DNA from: Subdoligranulum variabile
GTDB lineage: Bacteria; Bacillota; Clostridia; Oscillospirales; Ruminococcaceae
DNA length: 25,269 bases
Assembly: GCA_004554775.1 (NCBI GenBank)
Contig: SFKI01000030.1
Coordinates: forward strand, 1-25,269
Reading direction: 5' to 3'
Positions 1 to 7,363 of this stretch are shown here, piece by piece; positions within the stretch are counted from its first letter, which is position 1; each line of letters opens with the position of its first letter. The notes under the pieces are model-generated. The model was not told where the DNA came from. It worked only from the letters and a program-made list of their open reading frames with translations, and did not search any database. A program made the position numbers and the translations under genes.

Positions 1-12
1 GCTGCAAAACGC

Positions 13-48
13 AAAAAACCCGGCAATCTCAATGGATTGCCGGGTTTT
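13..48 (-). terminator. Intrinsic terminator after the tRNA fragment
   Basis: A perfect 14-bp stem (15-28 paired with 35-48) with a 6-base loop; read on the minus strand it is followed by six T residues. It lies just downstream of the CCA end of the tRNA-Val fragment, where a tRNA transcript terminator is expected. It would also stop leftward late phage transcripts, since no terminator is visible between the holin and the tRNA fragment. Confidence 0.85.
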
Positions 49-52
49 CCGC

Positions 53-99
53 TGGTGGACGATACAGGACTTGAACCTGTGACCCTCCGCACGTCAAGC
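53..99 (-). other. Partial tRNA-Val(GAC) 3' half, probable attachment site (att)
   Basis: On the minus strand this reads as an anticodon loop TTGACGT (anticodon GAC), the 3' anticodon stem, variable loop GGGTC, T arm ACAGG-TTCAAGT-CCTGT, acceptor strand ATCGTCC, discriminator A and CCA (53-55). The matching 5' half (GGACGAT start, D arm) is absent: upstream sequence is unrelated. A truncated tRNA 3' end next to phage lysis genes is the usual signature of integration by a tyrosine integrase into a tRNA gene, the intact copy lying at the other prophage end. The exact left border of the core is not visible; it may start near the anticodon loop. A circular phage genome carrying attP is the alternative. 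Confidence 0.8.
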
Positions 100-127
100 A
101 AATTGTGCCGAGTTGGAAAGCACTGGC

Positions 128-181
128 GCGCAAGCGCTTGCGCAGTCTGTGCGCAAATTTATCCCCGCGATTATCCCCGCG
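128..181. repeat. Palindrome and tandem repeats beside the att site
   Basis: This gene-free stretch (100-251) holds a 16-bp perfect palindrome GCGCAAGCGCTTGCGC (128-143), two copies of TGCGCA (139-144, 150-155) and two copies of TTATCCCCGCG (159-169 and 171-181) in direct tandem. Short direct repeats close to a tRNA att core are typical arm-type binding sites of tyrosine integrases; that role is inferred. No T-tract follows the palindrome, so it is not an intrinsic terminator. Confidence 0.5.
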
Positions 182-251
182 TCACTGCTTGATCGGCAGC
201 AGGAAGTAGTCCGGCCACGACATGCTTCCGTCGGCCTTTGCGAGAACGTGA

Positions 252-512
252 TTACTTTGTGATCTGCTTAATCGACTGGTTAAGGCCCGTCGCCGCCCAG
301 CCGGACACGATGCCGACGGCCGCGGCGTTGAGCCAGTCGTGCGCCGGATAGTCCGGCACGCCCATCGCCCACGCGACGACGCCGAGGATCAGGCCGGCCG
401 CGCCGCAGATGATGGGGATCCATTTGTCGGCCACGCTGGTGGCCTTGACGGCCATGCCCAGCAGATACGCGATGGCGGTGATCGCCGCCACAGATGCAAT
501 ACCAAGTTCCAT
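252..512 (-). CDS. Phage holin
   Basis: An 86-residue hydrophobic protein resembling the small holins of Clostridia phages (Phage_holin_5_2-like). Holins assemble in the cytoplasmic membrane at the end of infection and form holes through which the endolysin reaches the wall. Two clear membrane segments are visible, about residues 4-22 and 31-50, with a weaker hydrophobic stretch near 62-75 and a short polar tail ending in Lys. Start ATG at 512 follows a good AGAGGAGG sequence. It is the last gene of the leftward late operon, 15 bases after a membrane-anchored coiled-coil gene and two genes after the amidase, which supports the lysis role. The family name is from memory of the pattern. Confidence 0.85.
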   Translation of the reverse strand: MELGIASVAAITAIAYLLGMAVKATSVADKWIPIICGAAGLILGVVAWAMGVPDYPAHDWLNAAAVGIVSGWAATGLNQSIKQITK

Positions 513-527
513 AATGATGTCCTCCTC

Positions 528-800
528 TTAATTTTTGTTCTCGAGATCATCGATCCGGTGATTGGCCACCTTGATGCGCTCGCCGAGGAGCTCGGTGCAC
601 TCCTCCAGCTTATATGTACGCTCGATGACCTGATTGTGCTTGTCCACCTTGCGCTCGAGCTGCCCAATGCGATACGCCTGCAGCTCGTCGCGCTTGTCCA
701 GCTCCGCGATCAGCTTGTTGTGCTGCGCGCGGCTGTTGATGAGGCCGACCACAATGGCGGCCGCTGCGCTGACCAGCGCGGCAATGATAACCTCCGACAT
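528..800 (-). CDS. Membrane-anchored coiled-coil lysis-cassette protein (XhlA-like)
   Basis: A 90-residue protein with an N-terminal membrane segment (about residues 3-21, rich in Ala, Val and Ile) followed by a long charged helix with heptad-like spacing (about 25-88: LDKRDELQAYRIGQLERKVD and on). This layout resembles the haemolysin XhlA or holin-like proteins found next to endolysins in Firmicutes phages, which help the holin. The start at 800 (MSEVII) is chosen over an upstream ATG at 833 because 833 lies inside the amidase gene and the membrane segment begins right after 800; GTGAGG upstream is a modest ribosome binding site. It sits 7 bases after the amidase stop. Function is inferred from architecture and position. 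Confidence 0.75.
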   Translation of the reverse strand: MSEVIIAALVSAAAAIVVGLINSRAQHNKLIAELDKRDELQAYRIGQLERKVDKHNQVIERTYKLEECTELLGERIKVANHRIDDLENKN

Positions 801-807
801 CCGCGCC

Positions 808-1743
808 TCACTTCCCGCCGCCAGCGGCGTCAATCATCCGCTGGCACACGATCATTGCCTGTAGCGCGTCATACGTGACGTTGAGTTCGTGCTTGCCGTC
901 GCCCTGCAATGCGCCGCGGTCAATCAGACGCTGCGTCTCCTCACGTGCCCATGTAGGCACGTCGTCGATGCTGTAATAGCGCGGATTGCGTGCCTCAGCG
1001 TAGCGCATGCCGATAATCGCGCCGCGGATCATGTCCTCCGACACATTAAGGTCACCATTATTGTCACCCTGCAGCGCGCCGGAGTCCACCAGCTGCGCCG
1101 CCTCCTCGCGGTAGTAGCTCGGCATCTCGCCGATGCTGTGGTATCTGATCATATCGTCGTCCTCCTCGTCTGTATTTTTTGCCGCCATCGCTGTGGCGAC
1201 GTCCTGCCGAAAACCGTCCATCGTCAGCCCAAACTCCCGCCACAGGTGCGTGGGGTCTGCGTGCGCGCTAGCGATGCCTCTTTCCGCGCCCTCGGCGTGG
1301 CTGATGATCACTCCGTCCTCCATCGGGTCGAGCGCATACTGCGTGCAAAGCTGCGCGAAAAGCTCCACAGCAGCGGCATACGTCCCGCGCACGTGCGCCT
1401 CGGTCGCGTCCGGGGCAAAGTCGCGCCAGCTCGCGCCGCCGGTGTAGACGATGGAGGCAGGCTCGGTCATCTCGATGCCGATGTGCGTTGCGTTCGCCGC
1501 GCCGCCGCAGTGCCATGCACGCATGTTGTACGGCAGCGTCTGGTAATACGTGCCGTCACGCTGGATAAAACCGTGCACGCACACGCTCTGCCCGCCCGGC
1601 TGGTACTGGTTGTAGTACCGCGCCATCACGTCCGCGTTAGGCTGTGGGCAGCCGATGCTGTGCAGCATGATGCCGCGCGGGACTAGCGCCGCGCCCGCCT
1701 GATAGCACTTGTTTTTCGTGGCAAAAGCCTCGATGATGTCCAT
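808..1743 (-). CDS. Endolysin: N-acetylmuramoyl-L-alanine amidase with SLH-like repeats
   Basis: A 311-residue endolysin. Residues 1-185 are an Amidase_2 (PGRP-like) zinc amidase that cuts the bond between N-acetylmuramic acid and L-alanine in peptidoglycan. Visible marks are the LHSIG strand (H28), HIGIEM (87-92), SHAEG (148-152) and HADPTHLW (161-168). H28 and H161 with D163 are the likely metal-site residues, which I cannot prove. An acidic linker (about 190-198) leads to two similar repeats of about 45 residues (200-245 and 256-300, each with an A-L-Q-G-D core) that resemble SLH-type wall-anchoring modules. Start ATG at 1743 follows AAAAGGAGGCG. It begins 13 bases after the fibre gene and precedes the two membrane lysis genes. 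Confidence 0.93.
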   Translation of the reverse strand: MDIIEAFATKNKCYQAGAALVPRGIMLHSIGCPQPNADVMARYYNQYQPGGQSVCVHGFIQRDGTYYQTLPYNMRAWHCGGAANATHIGIEMTEPASIVYTGGASWRDFAPDATEAHVRGTYAAAVELFAQLCTQYALDPMEDGVIISHAEGAERGIASAHADPTHLWREFGLTMDGFRQDVATAMAAKNTDEEDDDMIRYHSIGEMPSYYREEAAQLVDSGALQGDNNGDLNVSEDMIRGAIIGMRYAEARNPRYYSIDDVPTWAREETQRLIDRGALQGDGKHELNVTYDALQAMIVCQRMIDAAGGGK

Positions 1744-1756
1744 CTTGCGCCTCCTT

Positions 1757-3676
1757 TTACGTAATCGGTTCGTTGATGGTAGCGATAACTGCAGATGTGT
1801 CCGCGCAAGGCATACTTATGCGGATATAACTATTAATTTCCGCTGTTACCGTGACAATATCTCCGCTGCTGGCAAAATCAATCTGGCTCCAGTGACGCCC
1901 ATTGTATGGGTAGTCCGCGCTTATAATTTCCGCCGTTTCGCTATAACGCACTGCCGCGCTTTGCCTATCCTGCGTAGCGGATAGACTCATACCCTTTATA
2001 CGGAGCGTATCACCAGCCGCGAGATGGATGAGACTTTTTGCGTCCATATTTGCACCTATCGTTGCCGTGCCTACCTTCGCTTTGTTTTCGCCGGTCGATG
2101 TGCTCAGTCGCGTATCAGCAGAGATTCCAATAGTGTCAATGATGTTCGTGATGACAGCTTCACAGGTAATCACGATGTTGCCAGTTACGTTGGCGATTGT
2201 GATTGTGCTTCCGGATACTGCCGACGCGGAAATGTCCACGCCGCCCATCGTGACGGTGATTGTGCCGAGTTTCTTGAAAGTTCCAGTCGGGGAGAGCGTC
2301 GTGGTGTAGGCCGCACCCTCGGCGGCAGTGTCAGCAGTGTTAGATGACGCGCAGTTGGTGAGATTGCGCGTGATACTGTAAAGAACAGACGGTACAGAGG
2401 CCGATGCGGTGATTGATACCGCTCCCGTAATCCTGTCGATGTTGATTGCGCCGCTGAAAACCGAGTAAGCCGTGGCCGTGATATCCACGCCGCCCATTTT
2501 GATTACAACAGAGTTGAGCGCCTTTCCGCTGTCCGCCGTGAGAATAGCGGTGTACGCCTCGCCATATTCCACTTGAGACGCGGCGTTGCTGATCGTGCAG
2601 CCTGTAAGATTTTTGGCGATTGTCTGATACCAGTGCAGCGTCTCTGGCGTTCCGTCGGTCATAGCCGCGCGGTAAGCGTTGATATCAGCCATCGACATTC
2701 CGCACGTTCCCACGGCAAAATGCACGCACTTATCGCGGAACGTGTCTCCAGAAACGGCGTTGATTGCGTTGATAAGCTTCTTCCACTCTGGCTCATTGCG
2801 TCTCCGTGCATTCTGGTCTGACCCAGAGCCGGTAGAAAATGTAGTAATCTCATAGTCTTTGTCAATATCCGACTGGCTCATGCCGAGCAATCCCTCAAGC
2901 ACGCACGCAAGAGTTGCGGTTCTGTCTGCACCTGCTGTGCAATGGAAATATACTGGCTCTCGATGCGTAACCGCGTCAATCACACAGCGAAGATATAGCT
3001 GCCACGTTGCAACCGGCGTCAGTGCGTAGGATGCCGCCTTGTCAGCAACCGTAAACCACACATCATTACCAAGCGGGGACTCTGTTGTCACTTCATCGTC
3101 GTAAGAGGGACGGTTCTCTTTGCCCCTGAGGTCGATTTCATGCTGCACACCGAGTTGGCCGACTAGCACCGCCCGGTCTGCGGAAGAGATACGCCCGCCG
3201 CGAATCAGCAGACCATATTTAACAGTACCGCCGTCGCACGCCCAGCCTCCAAGGTCACGCACGTTCCACGCTTCGGCAGATCCTTCCCGAGTGCGAATCC
3301 ATCGCAGTGTGTCCAGCGGTTTGAGAGTTCCCGCTTTCCCGCCAGAGGCAAATGGCGTGGGCACATTTGGCACTTCGTTGTAGTGAACCGTGCCGCCAGC
3401 CGTCTGACCGATGGGCTTGTGATTGCTCACAACTGCTGCCGCTGGCGCATAATTGGCAATTTGAGATGTACTGTAGTCGCTTGGGTCATAGGTCACGTTG
3501 GCCAGATAATTGCGCACCGCCTCCGGGCACTGGTGCCACGCGATATCCTCCGCGCCAGTGATGCCACGAACCGCATTACCCATCTGCGCGATCTTGTACG
3601 TTTCCGTGCCGCCGGTCTTTTCACGGATGGCAGTGGCGATGTCCTGCACGGACGCCTCTTCGTAGAGCTTCTTCAA
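1757..3676 (-). CDS. Tail fibre protein with a tyrosine phosphatase domain and Ig-like repeats
   Basis: A 639-residue protein. Residues 1-40 resemble the N-terminus of Firmicutes phage fibres (YKIAQMGNAV). Residues about 137-340 look like a Y_phosphatase3-type tyrosine phosphatase: WNVRDLGGW (137-145), GLLIRGGRIS (155-164), IDLRGKEN (181-188) and the P-loop HCTAGADRTA (245-254), which keeps the CX5R catalytic Cys246 and Arg252. Then come two repeats (about 350-425 and 432-507) sharing NLT-C near the start and MGGVDI near the middle, followed by a C-terminal beta-rich domain (510-639). Start is TTG at 3676 with GGAGG 7 bases upstream, in a TTGA overlap with the preceding gene. Substrate is unknown; the position in the tail cluster suggests it is carried on the virion. 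Confidence 0.85.
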   Translation of the reverse strand: MKKLYEEASVQDIATAIREKTGGTETYKIAQMGNAVRGITGAEDIAWHQCPEAVRNYLANVTYDPSDYSTSQIANYAPAAAVVSNHKPIGQTAGGTVHYNEVPNVPTPFASGGKAGTLKPLDTLRWIRTREGSAEAWNVRDLGGWACDGGTVKYGLLIRGGRISSADRAVLVGQLGVQHEIDLRGKENRPSYDDEVTTESPLGNDVWFTVADKAASYALTPVATWQLYLRCVIDAVTHREPVYFHCTAGADRTATLACVLEGLLGMSQSDIDKDYEITTFSTGSGSDQNARRRNEPEWKKLINAINAVSGDTFRDKCVHFAVGTCGMSMADINAYRAAMTDGTPETLHWYQTIAKNLTGCTISNAASQVEYGEAYTAILTADSGKALNSVVIKMGGVDITATAYSVFSGAINIDRITGAVSITASASVPSVLYSITRNLTNCASSNTADTAAEGAAYTTTLSPTGTFKKLGTITVTMGGVDISASAVSGSTITIANVTGNIVITCEAVITNIIDTIGISADTRLSTSTGENKAKVGTATIGANMDAKSLIHLAAGDTLRIKGMSLSATQDRQSAAVRYSETAEIISADYPYNGRHWSQIDFASSGDIVTVTAEINSYIRISMPCADTSAVIATINEPIT

Positions 3677-3858
3677 TATGCCACCTCCGTGCCGTCCGGG
3701 AGCGCCGCAAGCACGTCGGTTACAATCTCCTGCTTATCAGATGCCGTCCAGTAGTCCGTGCCTCTGACAGGTGTTTTCCCGTCCGTGCCTTTGATCGCCG
3801 GGATGCCGACGTATTTGCCTTGCTCGGCGTCCCACACTTTGCAAATGGGCGTGCTCAT
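3673..3858 (-). CDS. Small tail-region protein with collagen-like stretch
   Basis: A 61-residue protein of unknown function. After an N-terminal strand (STPICKVWDAEQGKYVGIPA) it has a short Gly-rich piece, KGTDGKTPVRGTDYW, of the type often seen at trimer joints in phage fibres and baseplate proteins, then DKQEIVTDVLAALPDG, a motif also common in fibre linkers. Its ATG overlaps the stop of the upstream gene (ATGA at 3855-3858), and its own stop overlaps the TTG start of the phosphatase fibre, so the three genes are translationally coupled. It is probably an adaptor or fibre-base subunit; that is inference from composition and place. Confidence 0.75.
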   Translation of the reverse strand: MSTPICKVWDAEQGKYVGIPAIKGTDGKTPVRGTDYWTASDKQEIVTDVLAALPDGTEVAY

Positions 3859-4379
3859 GTCGTCACCTCCGTCACATACAGACCAACCAGCTCAGCCAGC
3901 GCGTGATACACTGGGTTGCCGGTGTCGCGGTTGCACAGGTACGTCTTACCGCTCTGGATGTAGTACTTGCCAGCCTCCAGCGCCATGTTGCCGCTGTACG
4001 GGATGGGATCGTACTTTGTCCCGTCGTGCTGCTCGTCGATGCGGGTGTACAGGCTCTCTGTTCCCGCGCCCGGCAGCCATGTGCCCTGCGATGTGTGCGC
4101 TTGCAGCACCTTGTACAGATCGCCGTTGTACACCACCCTGTCACCGGCTGCGTAGGCCGTGCCAGCCGTCCAGTCTGGGTAGTACGCCACCATTCGCAGC
4201 GCGGTCGCATCGTCCACAGCCAGCCTGTTGATTTGCGCCCGCACCATCATCTCCTGCACCTCGCCCAGAGACAGCGGGCGGTGCTTTTCCTCTGTTTCTG
4301 CGCGTGCCGCTGCGTCCTGCATGGCCGCGATCTCGGCGGCGGTCATGTCTCGTAGGATGCCGTTTTCGCAAATTCTCAT
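3855..4379 (-). CDS. Tail protein with carbohydrate-binding (CBM5/12-like) module
   Basis: A 174-residue protein. Residues 1-60 are helical and charged (AAEIAAMQDAAARAETEEKH), as in small tail proteins preceding fibres. Residues about 67-112 match the chitin-binding CBM5/12 pattern: YPDWTAGTAYAAGDRVVYNG then LYKVLQAHTSQ and WLPG, with the usual aromatic residues. The last 60 residues (YSGNMALEAGKYYIQSGKTYLCNRD) resemble a second sugar-facing beta module. It probably contacts host surface glycans. The start at 4379 gives an ATGA overlap with the upstream baseplate gene; an ORF extending to 4409 has no support. The glycan target cannot be told from the sequence. Confidence 0.85.
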   Translation of the reverse strand: MRICENGILRDMTAAEIAAMQDAAARAETEEKHRPLSLGEVQEMMVRAQINRLAVDDATALRMVAYYPDWTAGTAYAAGDRVVYNGDLYKVLQAHTSQGTWLPGAGTESLYTRIDEQHDGTKYDPIPYSGNMALEAGKYYIQSGKTYLCNRDTGNPVYHALAELVGLYVTEVTT

Positions 4380-5818
4380 GTAACTTTTCCCCGCTTCCCA
4401 AATATCCAAATTTCACTATTTGCGCCAATCTGAACAGCTCCGTTATTTGCGCTTATCATTACGCAGCGTACTGCATCCATCACGTGCGTTTCGTACGCAC
4501 CGTTGTTTAAAAAATCAAGTCTGTTTACGGCACCTGCGACGACTGACGTTCCGGCGGCGGGCGCGCTCCACGTATCTGCCACCCAGTATTTTTTGTTGTT
4601 GATTGTGTAGTCTTTTGGTTTAAAGTAACCTGCATACATGGCAGGGTACTTTGCGGATGTGTTGCTACTGATATTGGCGCTTGAAGCAATGAATGGCCAG
4701 TTGTAATGCGTGGTGCTACCATTGATGCTGTTGTGAAGCCTGATTCTGATGTAGGCAGCGGCGTCGTCTTTGAGATACAAATGTGTGTAAATCTGGACCT
4801 TCTCCAGCTCGAACGGCTCCCCGCTGTCATCTGCGTTGATCCTGATTTCGTTGACGGCTTCGATTGTCTTGATATATTTAATTAGCTCAAACGTCTCCGC
4901 AGAACCGCCACCGCCTGACGGCATATCCACCGCCTCCCACGCGGTGGGCTTGCCCGTGTCGTCCACGGCTGTGATCTTGGCGATCTGGCCGACCTTCGCG
5001 CCGGTGATGCCCATGTCCGTTCCGCCCGTTGGCATATCCGCCGCAGACCATGCACTGTTGACCACGCTCAGGACTTTGCCGTTGTCGGCGGCTGTTACGG
5101 CGGGGAGCAGGCCACCGTCATCATGTTCGCCGCCCGGGTCAATCCACACCGGGTGCGTGTCGCCGGTCGGCTGCGTCGTGCCATAGTAGATGCCGGGTGT
5201 GCCTTGCGGTCCAGTCTCTCCGCTCGATGGCTTGCCGGTATCTTCCGCGCCGAGATACCAGTTCCCGTTGTCGCCGATCGTCGGTGTGATGCCGTTCGCG
5301 CCTTTGAGCTCTGCCATGTCGATAAGGTTTGTCCACGTGCTGCCGCCGTCCGTGCTGTACTGCACGTAGCCGTCTGCTACGCGCAAGTCCATGCTACCAG
5401 CGCCTCCGCCCGTCCGTGCCGCCTCGTTGATTGCCGCCACCAGCGTGTCCTTTGCCTCCGTCGTCAGGTCGGCAAGGTCGCCGATCTGACGCTGGATCGT
5501 CTGCAGCGTCATCTGGTCTGTCGGTGTGTATACATACTCGGCGGGCTTCGCGCGCTTGTGCACGATAAAGTCCTGCTGCTCCATCGTGTACGCGCCGGTG
5601 TCGTCGGTGACGTAGACGTAGGCCGTCAGCGTGTGGCAGTCCTGCAGCAGTTCGTCCGGGATGATGGCCGTGCCGTCTGTGCCGACGGCCACGTCAACGC
5701 TTCCGCCAAGCGCGCGATTTTGGTAGTGAATCTGCTCCACGCCACTGCCAACGCGCAAGCGCCGCCCGGTGTCCCACTGCCACAGCGCCCCTCGTCCATC
5801 TGCGATTGTGATAGTCAT
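4376..5818 (-). CDS. Baseplate upper-type tail protein with collagen-like linker
   Basis: A 480-residue structural protein. Residues 1-95 resemble the BppU-type N-terminal domain that docks on the baseplate (ITIADGRGALWQWDTGRRL through DFIVHKRAKPAEY). Residues 100-135 form a coiled coil (LQTIQRQIGDLADLTTEAKD). A Gly-rich, collagen-like stretch follows near 198-212 (SGETGPQGTPGIYYG), with repeats of the type GKVLSVVNSAW or GQIAKITAV around 240-310, and a C-terminal beta-rich receptor-side domain. Start ATG at 5818 follows AAAGGAGG at 7 bases; the frame is open further upstream but that part overlaps the previous gene. It lies just after the frameshifted tail-associated gene. A role in host attachment is inferred. 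Confidence 0.82.
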   Translation of the reverse strand: MTITIADGRGALWQWDTGRRLRVGSGVEQIHYQNRALGGSVDVAVGTDGTAIIPDELLQDCHTLTAYVYVTDDTGAYTMEQQDFIVHKRAKPAEYVYTPTDQMTLQTIQRQIGDLADLTTEAKDTLVAAINEAARTGGGAGSMDLRVADGYVQYSTDGGSTWTNLIDMAELKGANGITPTIGDNGNWYLGAEDTGKPSSGETGPQGTPGIYYGTTQPTGDTHPVWIDPGGEHDDGGLLPAVTAADNGKVLSVVNSAWSAADMPTGGTDMGITGAKVGQIAKITAVDDTGKPTAWEAVDMPSGGGGSAETFELIKYIKTIEAVNEIRINADDSGEPFELEKVQIYTHLYLKDDAAAYIRIRLHNSINGSTTHYNWPFIASSANISSNTSAKYPAMYAGYFKPKDYTINNKKYWVADTWSAPAAGTSVVAGAVNRLDFLNNGAYETHVMDAVRCVMISANNGAVQIGANSEIWIFGKRGKVT

Positions 5819-5831
5819 GTGGTAGCCTCCT

Positions 5832-6254
5832 TTACTTGTACTTGCCGATGACATGGTAGTGTATCTGCGGGTTAACCACAGTCTCGGCGTTTGGCCGCGC
5901 GATCGCATAGGCCGGTGCATATGTCTGTGGCGTCCCGACGTTGTTTGCGCTGTCCGTCAACAGCCAGATGTCGGATGACGGGCTATAGGGCGTTGCGATG
6001 ACAACCGGCGCGTCCTTAAACGCAAACGGGTATTTTCGGCCGGCCTTGTTTGCGGCCACGCCCATCCATGTGCCATAATACACGCCCCCCCACGCATTAT
6101 CCACGGCCAAAGAATCGGCAATGAAAATGCCCCACAGCTCGGCGGTGCCAGATGCCCACTTGCGCCACGTCCACACACCGGTCGTGCCCTGCGCGGTGAT
6201 GTAGTCGGCAACATCGGCTTTGCCAAGCTTTTGCGCCAGCGCGGCCGCGATGAT
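5832..6254 (-). pseudogene. C-terminal part of the tail-associated protein, out of frame
   Basis: This -1 frame encodes the natural continuation of the upstream tail protein: from 6254 it reads IIAAALAQKLGKADVADYIT, then WTWRKWASGTAELWG, a motif I associate with the C-termini of Firmicutes phage tail proteins, and ends YHVIGKYK. No ATG exists in this frame between 6254 and the motif; the first usable start is a GTG at 6176 that would cut into the domain and lacks a clear ribosome binding site. It therefore looks like the distal 140 residues of a gene broken by a 1-base loss near 6254. Independent translation as a 114-residue protein from 6176 is possible. Confidence 0.7.
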
Positions 6255-7363
6255 GCGGCATCCACTGCATCGTCGACCACAACACCAGCGCCGCCGGTCG
6301 ACGTGGACGTCGACCGGCCGCCGGAGACGACGGCGCCGGTGAGCGTCTTACTGCCCCAGCCGAGCGTCAGACTGTCCTTGCCGCCGACGAGACTTGTGTC
6401 CACTTTGGACACCGTCATCACGGTGTCGATGCCGTGCGGCGGAGACACCACGCGCACGCTGTCGCCGACATCAAAAGGCTCCAGCTCCGTGTCAGCGCCG
6501 GACAGGTCCGCCGCGCTGACCTCGATGCCGCGCGACAGGCCGCAGTTTTGCGCAAGGTACGTGGCCGCGGCCGCCTTGAGCGCAGCCGCATCGTCCGTGT
6601 CCACGCGCAGCGTGCCGTCAATGCGGCCATACAGCGCCTCGGCGTCAGCGTTGATCAGATACGGGATCCCGCCGTTTACGCTGCCGATCGTCAGCCCGTC
6701 TTTTCCGACTGGGTAGACGCGCGTCAGCAAGCTCGCGCCGTCGATTTTGTCGGTAAGATCTAGCAAATTTTTACTGATATCCACCTGCTGCGTGCACATA
6801 TGGCGATAGCTTTTGTGCACATCCAGGTATACGTTGCCGGCGGCGTATCGCAGGCGCATCGTCCCGCCGACGGCCGTCATAGCCTCCTGCAGTAGCGCAA
6901 GGATCGTCTTATACTCCGTCTGCTCCACGGACAAGCTGGGCAGTGTGGTGTCGATGGTGCCCAACTGGATCTGCTTTGCGGGCAGACAAGCGGCATTGTA
7001 CTGCGTCAGCAGCGCCGTAACGTAGTACGTCACGGTGTCCTCTGTCATCACAAATGGCGGCTTGCGGATATCGGCGAGCCACAGCATGGCGCCGTCCACG
7101 CTGTAGGTGCGGCTGCCGCGCAGATCCGTGGACGTGTCCGCCACGGACCCGCGAAAGATCTCCACTCCGTCTTTTTGGATCGATATGACGGACGCGCGCT
7201 TGACTGGCACGTCGCGCATCGTGTTGGACGGCGGCAGCACAAGATCCGCCGAGTCGATCTCGCCGACTGCGCGGTGCAGCGTGCCGGCAGAGATCTCGCG
7301 CCCGGCCATGCCGACTGCAAAAAGCAGCGTACCGTCTGTATAGCCAGCGTACATCAGATCCAC
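5957..7363 (-). CDS. Tail-associated (Tal/gp44-like) baseplate protein, frameshifted at its C-terminus
   Basis: The frame encodes 468 residues. Residues 1-370 look like a siphovirus minor structural protein of the Tal or gp44 baseplate-hub type (RASVISIQKDGVEIFRGSVA; LLALLQEAMTAVGGTMRLRY-like core; DVGDSVRVVSPPHGID). After about residue 370 the sequence turns into a Pro, Arg and Ser rich stretch unlike any tail protein (SSRPRWRKSL), while the -1 frame takes up a normal tail domain. The shift point is near 6254 and no canonical slippery heptamer is present. A repaired product would have about 510 residues. No peptidase domain is visible. It starts 9 bases into the distal tail gene (ATG at 7363 overlapping its end at 7354). 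Confidence 0.85.
   Translation of the reverse strand: MDLMYAGYTDGTLLFAVGMAGREISAGTLHRAVGEIDSADLVLPPSNTMRDVPVKRASVISIQKDGVEIFRGSVADTSTDLRGSRTYSVDGAMLWLADIRKPPFVMTEDTVTYYVTALLTQYNAACLPAKQIQLGTIDTTLPSLSVEQTEYKTILALLQEAMTAVGGTMRLRYAAGNVYLDVHKSYRHMCTQQVDISKNLLDLTDKIDGASLLTRVYPVGKDGLTIGSVNGGIPYLINADAEALYGRIDGTLRVDTDDAAALKAAAATYLAQNCGLSRGIEVSAADLSGADTELEPFDVGDSVRVVSPPHGIDTVMTVSKVDTSLVGGKDSLTLGWGSKTLTGAVVSGGRSTSTSTGGAGVVVDDAVDAASSRPRWRKSLAKPMLPTTSPRRARPVCGRGASGHLAPPSCGAFSLPILWPWIMRGGACIMAHGWAWPQTRPAENTRLRLRTRRLSSQRPIARHPTSGC

Noticed and set aside
182..223. Tiny minus-strand ORF of 13 codons (MSWPDYFLLPIKQ) after the holin
   Set aside because: Only a weak ribosome binding site and no way to judge conservation; it might be the remnant end of an older gene, but it is not supportable as a gene.
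5957..6253. The 98-residue zero-frame extension of the tail-associated protein as genuine sequence
   Set aside because: It is Pro/Arg/Ser rich and unlike tail proteins, whereas the -1 frame over the same bases encodes a typical tail domain.
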